Assembly: GCA_946055125.1 (NCBI GenBank)
Contig: CAMGFF010000043.1
Location: forward strand, 1-11,329
Reading direction: 5' to 3'
From: an uncultured Prevotellaceae bacterium
GTDB taxonomy: Bacteria; Bacteroidota; Bacteroidia; Bacteroidales; Muribaculaceae
Length of the DNA stretch: 11,329 nucleotides
Made by a program: the position numbers and the translations under genes. The notes under the pieces are model-generated. The model was not told the DNA's origin. It ran no database searches and saw only the letters and a list, made by a program, of their open reading frames with translations. Positions 5,464 to 11,329 of this stretch are shown piece by piece. Position 1 is the stretch's first letter. Each line of letters opens with the position of its first letter.

Positions 5464-6240
5464 TTACTTCAGTAGTCGGTTCTTGGTGAGTCCCTCGGTG
5501 GGGAGCTCGCCGCCCGTAGCCTTTCGGCTTGTGAAATCAAACTCGGCCGACTTCTCGCCCGAGAACGACCGCCAGCGCAGCTTCAGCTTCACCGTGGCGC
5601 CCTCTGTGTCGGGCAGCGAGTTGAGGTCGAAAGCCACCAGTGCATCGCCCCACGCCGTGGCCATGTCGCCCTGGGCGTCGTGTCGCAGCTCCACCTCATA
5701 GGGGTTCTCGGCATTCACGCCGGCGATAAGATTGATGCGGTGCATGGTGTGTCCGCCCCACATCGTGCGGAAGCGCAGGGTGAGGTAACCGTCCTCGGCG
5801 ATAGTCACCCAGTCCTTCACAATCTCCACAGCATCGTTGCCATAGGCCTCATCATTCTTGTCGAGCAAGTCGGGCACGGGCATTTTGGTGAGTATGCTGT
5901 CAATCCAGTTCACCTTCACCAGCATGTCGCAGCCCTTGAGGTCGCCGTCGGGCAGAAAAGAGGGGTAGTCCTCGGCCTTAATCTCGGTGTAGTTGATTAA
6001 GGCACGCATCTCGCGGTTGTAGGGCGACTTGCTCATGTTGCATGGGAGCATCGTCTTGTCGTCGGTAATCTGGAGGAAGAACGTGCCGTCGTCGGCCGTC
6101 TTGGTGGTGACGAGAGCATTGGCAAAGCCCGTGGTGGGGTCGAAGTATTGATACGTTGGTTCATCATCGTCGTTGCAGGCCGAGAGCATCACCGCAGCGG
6201 CCGTAAAGAGCATTGCGCTCATCAGTTTAGAGAATTTCAT
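5464..6240 (-). CDS. NigD-like surface lipoprotein
   Basis: A 258-residue lipoprotein. The ATG at 6240 gives MKFSKLMSAM and a hydrophobic stretch ending in the lipobox LSAC, with Cys22 as the lipidated residue. A longer reading from a TTG at 6255 adds five residues and is less convincing. The acidic NDDDE directly after the cysteine resembles the lipoprotein export signal that sends Bacteroidota lipoproteins to the cell surface. The rest has the two-part layout of NigD-like proteins: an N-terminal OB-like beta domain (about 28-120, including PTTGFANALVTTK and FFLQITDDKTMLPCN) and a C-terminal beta-sandwich (about 125-245, including DWVTIAEDGYLTLRFRTMWGG and HRINLIAGVN). The molecular function of the family is unknown. 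It is first in a probable operon with the ECF sigma factor. No clear TTTG/TAnnTTTG promoter is seen upstream. Confidence 0.87.
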   Translation of the reverse strand: MKFSKLMSAMLFTAAAVMLSACNDDDEPTYQYFDPTTGFANALVTTKTADDGTFFLQITDDKTMLPCNMSKSPYNREMRALINYTEIKAEDYPSFLPDGDLKGCDMLVKVNWIDSILTKMPVPDLLDKNDEAYGNDAVEIVKDWVTIAEDGYLTLRFRTMWGGHTMHRINLIAGVNAENPYEVELRHDAQGDMATAWGDALVAFDLNSLPDTEGATVKLKLRWRSFSGEKSAEFDFTSRKATGGELPTEGLTKNRLLK

Positions 6241-6286
6241 AGTCGAGTAATTCAAAAAAAATGGTTATACAAAAAACATACTTAAG

Positions 6287-6306
6287 CTCGGCTCCACTCA
6301 GCCGGG
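6287..6306 (-). other. Small hairpin upstream of the NigD-like gene
   Basis: CTCGGCT (6287-6293) can pair with AGCCGGG (6300-6306) across a six-base loop, with one G-T wobble. On the minus strand it would lie in the leader or promoter region, about 50-65 bases before the start. No T-run follows closely. Function unknown. Confidence 0.25.
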
Positions 6307-6450
6307 CCTCTATAACCTAAATGCTCAAACCCTCAAAACCTTGCACTCCACCACCGCAATTTAACCCAATTTAACTCATTCCCCACCGCTACTCCTACAG
6401 CAAGGAGCAATGAATAGGGAAAAACACTGTTGAAGTGCCGCCCCCCCAGT

Positions 6451-6574
6451 ATTTGGGGCGAGGAAAATCCGGAAAGTGTGATTTTTGGGGTAAAAAAGAG
6501 CCAGAAAGTGTGATTTTTTAGGCGAAAAAGAGCCGGAAAGTGTGATTTTTTAGGTGAAAAAGAGCCGGAAAGTG
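6451..6574. repeat. 32-bp tandem direct repeat, about 3.9 copies
   Basis: The CC of each unit falls at 6469, 6501, 6533 and 6565, an exact 32-base period. The middle copies read GAGCCRGAAAGTGTGATTTT then TTAGGYGAAAAA. The first copy is degenerate (GGGGCGAGGAAAATCC in register at 6455) and the last breaks off after CCGGAAAGTG. Similarity rises from left to right. There are no unique spacers, so it is not a CRISPR array. It fills the middle of the 517-base gap between divergent genes; the left part of that gap (6307-6450) shows only A/C-rich unique sequence, and a CGCCCC/GGGGCG inverted repeat (6439-6460) abuts the array. Confidence 0.93.
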
Positions 6575-6697
6575 GCTAAAAATGCAAGTTTCAGCAAAAT
6601 ATCGTGGCAGAATGGAGGAGCAATGTGCCGCTGTATGCTGTCGGTGGGCTCAGGTGATTGTTTATTTTTGGATTGTGGAAAATTTGTGGAGGGAAAG

Positions 6698-6729
6698 TTT
6701 GTGGGTTGGAGGCTTTTTTGCTATTTTTG
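6698..6729 (+). promoter_or_regulatory. Bacteroides-type promoter for the glycosidase operon
   Basis: TTTG at 6698-6701 and TATTTTTG at 6722-6729 are 20 bases apart, a full match to the Bacteroidota consensus TTTG-N19-21-TAnnTTTG. Transcription would begin around 6733-6737, about 20-25 bases before the ATG at 6758. This supports that start over the in-frame ATG at 6554, which would lie upstream of the promoter. Confidence 0.78.
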
Positions 6730-6757
6730 TCGCGACATAAACTGTGATTTTTTGAAT

Positions 6758-9361
6758 ATGAAAAAGATGGTTTTTTCCCATTGCATGGGGGCTGTGGCCC
6801 TGCTCGCTTTGGCCGGTTGCAGCCAAGAGAAAGGTATGAGCGATGATGTGATTTCACAAAACGACATATATACCGTGACTGCCGACAGCGTGGTGCAGGG
6901 CCGGTGGGTGGCCGTGGCAAGGTCGCCGCTCGAGATTGTGTCGAATTACCGGTCGCCTCGCGAAACCGATGTGGAGTCGCTGCTCTCTTTCCGCCTCTCG
7001 ATTAATTCGCGCGACAATGAGCTGCCGGTGGGGCAGTTCCACTATGCCATTGTGGGCACCGACACCACCGTGTGCTTCGGCGTGCCGCAGTCGAAGCCCA
7101 CTGCCAAGCCTCAGCCTCTCGCTCACAATGTGAAGTGGACGCTCAGGGTGGATGCCCGTGAGATTTTTGAGCAATTTGAGGAAAAGGGCTACTACACCAC
7201 TCCCACCGGCGATGTGGTGCACAAGGAGGACTTCCGCGGTGTGGGCATAACCGGCAACATTGCCCCGCTCACGTGGGACTATGAGAATCCGCGCTACCTT
7301 GAGCCTGCCGGCGAGCCGGGCGTTTACGCCATCACCCTCACCATGAATCCCGAGATGGCAGCCGCCGACGTTGCCCACTCGTGGCACATCGATGCCGAGA
7401 ACCCTGATTTCCCGCAATTTGCCTCGCCCTACACCCTCGTCGATGCCCTCTACAACATGGCCATTGCCGACATTGTGCGCTGCCAGCGCCCCGACGGCAC
7501 CTACCGCGCCGGCGTGGAGTGGGACGGCGTGTGGACCCGCGACGTGAGCTACTCCATTTATCTTGCCCTTGCCTACCTCGACCCGGCCCGCGCCATGGAG
7601 AGCCTCAAGGCCAAGGTGAAGAACGACCGCATTATCCAGGACACCGGCACCGGTGGCTCCTGGCCCGTTTCGACCGACCGCATCGTGTGGATCATGGCCG
7701 CCTGGGAAATCTACAAGGTGACCGGCGACGAGGAGTGGCTGCGATATGCCTACGACGTGGCCCGGAACTCCATTGAGGACGACCGCCTTGTGGCCCTCGA
7801 CCGCGCCACCGGCCTCATGCACGGCGAGCAGAGCTATCTCGACTGGCGCTCGCAGAGCTATCCGCGCTGGATGCAGCCCAAGGATATATATGAGTCGATG
7901 TGCCTCGGCACCAACGTGGCTTTTGCCCAGGCTTTCTTTGCCCTCGACGCCATGGCCGATGAGCTGGGTGTCGACACCGACTACATGGAGCAGGGAAAGC
8001 GCATAAAGGACGCTATCAACCAGAACCTGTGGCAGGAGGACAAGGGCTACTACTCGGCCTACCTCTATGGCGGTGTGATGCCCGTGAAGGCTCCCTCGCT
8101 CGACAACCTGGGCCAGGCGCTGAGCGTGATTTTCGGCATTGCCGACGACGACCGCGCCGAGACGCTCGTGGAGCGCACCCCAATCACCACCTTCGGCACG
8201 CCATCAATCTATCCGCGCCGCACCGAGGTAGCGCCCTATCACAACGATGCCGTGTGGCCCTTCGTGCAGGCCTACTGGAACATTGCCGCCGCCCGCGTGG
8301 GCAATGAGAACGTGCTGCGCCGGGGCCTGGGCGCAATGTACCGCGCCGCCGCGCTCTTTGGCACTCACAAGGAGCTCTTTGTGGCTTCCACGGGCGACTA
8401 CAGCGGCACGCCGGTCAATAGCGACGCGCAGCTGTGGAGCAGCACCGGCTGCGTGGCGATGATTTTCCGCGTGTTTGCCGGCATGGAGTTCAAGACGGGC
8501 GGAATTGAGTTTAATCCCTTCATTCCCTCATGCTTCACCTCTACGATGCGCATAAAGGGCTTCCGTTACCGTAATGCCGTGATTGACGTGGAGATTGAGG
8601 GCGCGGGCAACGACATCGCCGAGATTGAAATCGACGGCCGCCGCTCCGACGACAACTTCTTCCCAGCCTCGCTCACAGGGCAGCACTCCATTCACATCAC
8701 CATGAAGCAGGGCCGCGAATACTCGCAGAACGCCACCGTGACCACAATCGAGGATATGCCCGACACACCCGTGACCACTCGCCGCGCCGACTCGGTGCTC
8801 AATGCCGTGGCGGGCGTGAAATATGCCACGATAGAGAATGGCAGCGCCAATTTCACCGTGCGTGCCGTGGTGGCGCAGGGCAGCAAGTATGAGAGCTTCA
8901 TGAGCTGTCCGGCCGTAGTGGCTGCCGACGATGCCGTGAAGATTTACCAGTGTGAGGAGTTTGCCTCTCCCGGCACGTCGCTCATCGAGGGCCCTCGCTC
9001 CAAGCACTTTGTGGAAATCACCACCACCGCAAATACCGACATCTCCATCCCCGTGGTCGTCCCGGCTGCCGGAACCTACTATGTCGACGTGCGCTACGCC
9101 AACGGCAGCGGCCCTATCAACACCGACAACCGCTGCGCACTGCGCATGCTCTTCGTCAACACTCACCTGCAGGGCGCTATTGTGATGCCCCAGCGTGGCA
9201 GTGGCGAGTGGCTCAACACCGGCTTCAGCAACCGCCTCGCGGTGGACCTGCTCGGCGGCAAGAATGTGCTCCAAATCATGTATATGGAGCCTTTCTGCAC
9301 CAATATGAACGGCGAGGTGAACACCGCACTCATCGACTATGTGCGCCTTATCAAGAAATAA
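6758..9361 (+). CDS. Lipoprotein six-hairpin glycoside hydrolase (glycogen-debranching-like) with C-terminal CBM-like domain
   Basis: An 867-residue exported protein. The start at 6758 gives a lipoprotein signal ending in LAGC (Cys21). The same frame is open back to 6554, but that extension is Cys-rich, contains part of a repeat and lies before the promoter. Domains: N-terminal beta domain (about 25-215); (alpha/alpha)6 barrel (about 220-590) with VEWDGVWTRDVSYS (253-266, acidic D256, D262), GGSWPVSTDRIVW (299-311), GEQSYLDWRSQSYPRW (356-371, E357) and YHNDAVWPF (494-502), the last resembling the YHNGSVWP block of debranching-enzyme and MGH1-like glycosidases; a beta region (about 595-725); and a CBM6/35-like sandwich (about 726-867) with YYVDVRYANGSG and a terminal DYVRLIK. 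The gene lies 35 bases before susA, so an alpha-glucan substrate is likely, by inference. I could not assign a CAZy family. The residues after Cys21 (SQEKG) are not a clear surface-export signal. Confidence 0.85.
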   Translation: MKKMVFSHCMGAVALLALAGCSQEKGMSDDVISQNDIYTVTADSVVQGRWVAVARSPLEIVSNYRSPRETDVESLLSFRLSINSRDNELPVGQFHYAIVGTDTTVCFGVPQSKPTAKPQPLAHNVKWTLRVDAREIFEQFEEKGYYTTPTGDVVHKEDFRGVGITGNIAPLTWDYENPRYLEPAGEPGVYAITLTMNPEMAAADVAHSWHIDAENPDFPQFASPYTLVDALYNMAIADIVRCQRPDGTYRAGVEWDGVWTRDVSYSIYLALAYLDPARAMESLKAKVKNDRIIQDTGTGGSWPVSTDRIVWIMAAWEIYKVTGDEEWLRYAYDVARNSIEDDRLVALDRATGLMHGEQSYLDWRSQSYPRWMQPKDIYESMCLGTNVAFAQAFFALDAMADELGVDTDYMEQGKRIKDAINQNLWQEDKGYYSAYLYGGVMPVKAPSLDNLGQALSVIFGIADDDRAETLVERTPITTFGTPSIYPRRTEVAPYHNDAVWPFVQAYWNIAAARVGNENVLRRGLGAMYRAAALFGTHKELFVASTGDYSGTPVNSDAQLWSSTGCVAMIFRVFAGMEFKTGGIEFNPFIPSCFTSTMRIKGFRYRNAVIDVEIEGAGNDIAEIEIDGRRSDDNFFPASLTGQHSIHITMKQGREYSQNATVTTIEDMPDTPVTTRRADSVLNAVAGVKYATIENGSANFTVRAVVAQGSKYESFMSCPAVVAADDAVKIYQCEEFASPGTSLIEGPRSKHFVEITTTANTDISIPVVVPAAGTYYVDVRYANGSGPINTDNRCALRMLFVNTHLQGAIVMPQRGSGEWLNTGFSNRLAVDLLGGKNVLQIMYMEPFCTNMNGEVNTALIDYVRLIKK

Positions 9362-9396
9362 ACCTAATATAAGCAACTTTTATGATTCATTGCAAC

Positions 9397-11253
9397 ATGA
9401 AAACTACCCTCACGGCCGCCGCTCTCGCGGTGTGCCTCACGGCCGCCGCCGCTAAGCCGGCTGCCCCGAAACTCGATTTTGAGCCCCCATTCTGGTGGGC
9501 TGGTATGAACGAAACCTCGCTCCAGATCATGGTGCATGGCGATGGCGTGCGCGATGCCGCCACCTCGGTCGACTCCGAGGCCTCGGGCGCCGTGATCGAC
9601 AGCATCGTGAGGCTCGAAAGCCCCAATTACCAGCTCGTGTATCTCAACACCGCCCGTGTGAAACCCGGCGCCACGGTTAACTTCAGCTTCAAATTTGCCG
9701 GCAAGAAGAAGCCGCTGAAGGCTGCCTATGAGCTACGCGCCCGCGACGGCCGGCCTCACCCCACATTCGACGCCGGCGACGTGCTTTACCTAATCATGCC
9801 CGACCGCTTTGCCGACGGCGACCCCACCAACAATGTAATCCCCTCGATGCGCTTCCCCGAGCCTATCGACCGCACAAAGCCCAATGGCCGCCACGGTGGC
9901 GACCTCAAGGGCATTGAGGACCACCTCGGCTATATCGACTCGCTTGGCGTGACTGCAATATGGCTAAATCCCGTGCTCGAGAACGACATGCCCGGCGGCT
10001 GCTACCACGGCTACGCCACCACCGACTACTACCGGGTGGACCCGCGGTTTGGCTCTAACGACGACTATGTGCGCCTCATCGACAAGGCTCACCGGCGCGG
10101 AATGAAGGTGGTGATGGACATGATTTTCAACCATTGTGGCAGTGAGCACCTCTGGCTCCACGACCTGCCCGAGCGTGCGTGGCTCAATCACCCCGACGGC
10201 GATGTGCTCACCAACTTCCGCCTCTCGACCATCAACGACCCCTATGTGAGCCGGCACGACCTCGACAAGAGCGTGAACGGCTGGTTTGTGAAGGGTATGC
10301 CCGACCTCAACCAGCGCAACCCTCATGTGCTGAAATATCTCGTGCAAAATTCTATATGGTGGATTGAGTACAGCCGCATCGACGGCATTCGCATGGACAC
10401 CTACCCCTATGCCGACATGCTCGCCATGGCCGACTGGATCAAGGCCGTGCAGCGCGAATATCCCGGCTACAACATCGTGGGCGAGTGCTGGTATGGCGAG
10501 GCTGCCGGCACGGCTTTCTGGCAGGACCGCAGCCGCCTCAACCTCAAGGGCCGCACCCACCTGCCCACCGTGATGGACTTCCCCCTCATGCTCCTGGCCC
10601 CCAAGGCGTTCACAGCCACCACGCTGCCCTGGGCCGATGGGCTCAACGACATCTACAATCGCCTCTCGCTCGACTACCTCTATGAGGACCCGCAGTGCGT
10701 GCTCACTTTCCTCGACAACCACGACACCGACCGCTTCCTCCCCTCGCTCCCCGGCAACCTGCTCTCGTGGAAGCAGGCCGTGACCTTCCTGCTCACCTCG
10801 CGCGGCATTCCGCAAATCTACTATGGAACCGAGCTGCTCATGCACGGCGACCGCAAGGTGGCCGATGGCTGCGTGCGCCGCGACGTGCCGGGCGGTTTCC
10901 CCGGCGACGACCACAACGAGTTTACCGCCGAGGGACGCACGCCATTGCAGAACGAGGCATTCAGCTACCTGAGCCGCCTCGCCCACTGGCGCCGTGGCAA
11001 CGACGCTATCGCCCATGGCACGCTCAAACACTTCATGCCCGAGAATGGGCTGTATGTGTATGAGCGCAAGTCGGCCTCGCGCCGCGTGATAGTGATGATG
11101 CACGGCAACGACAAGGAGGTGGACCTCGACATGAGCATCTACGCTGAGATATTCCGTCCCGGTGACACCTTCACAAATGTGATGACCAGCGAGCGCGTCA
11201 CCATCACCCCCACGATGCACTTCGGCCCGCGTGCCACCCTCGTCCTCGAGTAG
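9397..11253 (+). CDS. susA: Periplasmic GH13 neopullulanase / cyclomaltodextrinase, SusA-like
   Basis: A 618-residue alpha-amylase-family enzyme that would cut maltooligosaccharides, cyclodextrins or pullulan in the periplasm; B. thetaiotaomicron SusA is about 617 residues. The signal peptide is MKTTLTAAALAVCLTAAAA with cleavage near Ala19; an in-frame ATG at 9382 would add five residues. An N-terminal cyclomaltodextrinase-type beta domain (about 22-115, with FWWAGMNETSLQIMVHG) precedes the TIM barrel (about 125-530). Conserved GH13 regions are all present: DMIFNHC (241-247); DGIRMD (329-334) with nucleophile Asp334 and Arg332; VGECW (361-365) with acid/base Glu363; FLDNHD (438-443) with His442 and transition-state Asp443; and MPDLNQ (301-306), typical of the neopullulanase/oligo-1,6-glucosidase group. 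A C-terminal beta domain follows (about 545-618). It is probably co-transcribed with the preceding glycosidase. No SusC/SusD genes lie in the window. Confidence 0.92.
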   Translation: MKTTLTAAALAVCLTAAAAKPAAPKLDFEPPFWWAGMNETSLQIMVHGDGVRDAATSVDSEASGAVIDSIVRLESPNYQLVYLNTARVKPGATVNFSFKFAGKKKPLKAAYELRARDGRPHPTFDAGDVLYLIMPDRFADGDPTNNVIPSMRFPEPIDRTKPNGRHGGDLKGIEDHLGYIDSLGVTAIWLNPVLENDMPGGCYHGYATTDYYRVDPRFGSNDDYVRLIDKAHRRGMKVVMDMIFNHCGSEHLWLHDLPERAWLNHPDGDVLTNFRLSTINDPYVSRHDLDKSVNGWFVKGMPDLNQRNPHVLKYLVQNSIWWIEYSRIDGIRMDTYPYADMLAMADWIKAVQREYPGYNIVGECWYGEAAGTAFWQDRSRLNLKGRTHLPTVMDFPLMLLAPKAFTATTLPWADGLNDIYNRLSLDYLYEDPQCVLTFLDNHDTDRFLPSLPGNLLSWKQAVTFLLTSRGIPQIYYGTELLMHGDRKVADGCVRRDVPGGFPGDDHNEFTAEGRTPLQNEAFSYLSRLAHWRRGNDAIAHGTLKHFMPENGLYVYERKSASRRVIVMMHGNDKEVDLDMSIYAEIFRPGDTFTNVMTSERVTITPTMHFGPRATLVLE

Positions 11254-11329
11254 CCGGCGGCCCAAGGGTGATGTGCCCGAATCGGAATGATAGTGTGGCA
11301 GGCAGTCGTATCGATAAACGTGCGCCCCC
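11254..11329. other. Right-edge sequence without assignable feature
   Basis: The 76 bases after the susA stop contain no open frame of note, no clear terminator stem with a T-run and no recognisable promoter. An eight-base palindrome TATCGATA lies near the end, which is likely chance. Confidence 0.5.

Noticed and set aside
6439..6460. CGCCCC/GGGGCG inverted repeat as a terminator
   Set aside because: No gene ends nearby on either strand and no T-run follows; its right arm overlaps the repeat array.
6451..6574. CRISPR array
   Set aside because: The 32-base units are contiguous with no unique spacers, and no cas genes are present.
6554..6757. 68-residue N-terminal extension of the glycosidase
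   Set aside because: It begins inside the 32-bp repeat, lies upstream of a full promoter match and would bury the lipoprotein signal; it is Cys-rich and unlike the rest of the protein.
6854..7822. Antisense frame opposite the glycosidase
   Set aside because: Low-complexity His/Gly/Val-rich translation typical of a shadow of GC-rich coding DNA. The same holds for 8528-9376 and 9964-11265.

Overview
The window looks like a chromosomal segment of a fairly GC-rich gut Bacteroidota, order Bacteroidales; a Muribaculaceae- or Prevotella-like source is my guess. The evidence is the TTTG / TAnnTTTG promoter pattern, start sites without Shine-Dalgarno sequences, a NigD-like lipoprotein, an ECF sigma factor beside a beta-barrel protein, a SusA-type neopullulanase, and an argR plus GNAT pair arranged as in Bacteroides arginine clusters.

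Layout. (1) 1-1112, minus strand: argR followed by a GNAT acyltransferase that runs off the left edge, probably the start of an arginine biosynthesis cluster. (2) 1113-1395: a divergent regulatory region with a near-perfect Bacteroides-type promoter on the plus strand, a weaker one toward argR, an ARG-box-like site and two very short overlapping upstream reading frames. (3) 1396-3532, plus strand: a saccharopine-dehydrogenase-family enzyme, most likely carboxy(nor)spermidine dehydrogenase, then a XerD-type tyrosine recombinase. (4) 3545-6240, minus strand: a three-gene unit read from right to left, NigD-like lipoprotein, ECF sigma factor, then a protein with one inner-membrane helix and a C-terminal outer-membrane beta-barrel. 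The gap between the last two holds two different heptanucleotide tandem arrays. (5) 6241-6757: a long intergenic stretch with a 32-bp tandem repeat and a strong promoter match. (6) 6758-11253, plus strand: a two-gene carbohydrate unit, a lipoprotein six-hairpin glycosidase with a CBM-like C-terminal domain and a GH13 neopullulanase (SusA-like). The last 76 bases hold nothing I can assign.

How the genes fit together. ArgR and the GNAT enzyme belong to arginine synthesis. The divergent dehydrogenase belongs to spermidine synthesis, which draws on arginine or aspartate-semialdehyde, so the shared control region may link the two. The sigma-factor operon resembles the cell-envelope signalling units common in Bacteroidota. 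The last two genes would act together on alpha-glucans in the periplasm or at the outer membrane. The points most worth a second look are an ArgR that lacks the usual first aspartate of its arginine-binding motif, the paired heptamer arrays touching the sigma-factor stop codon, the short Arg-rich leader frames before the polyamine gene, and the replacement of the usual SusB (GH97) partner of SusA by an (alpha/alpha)6 glycosidase.
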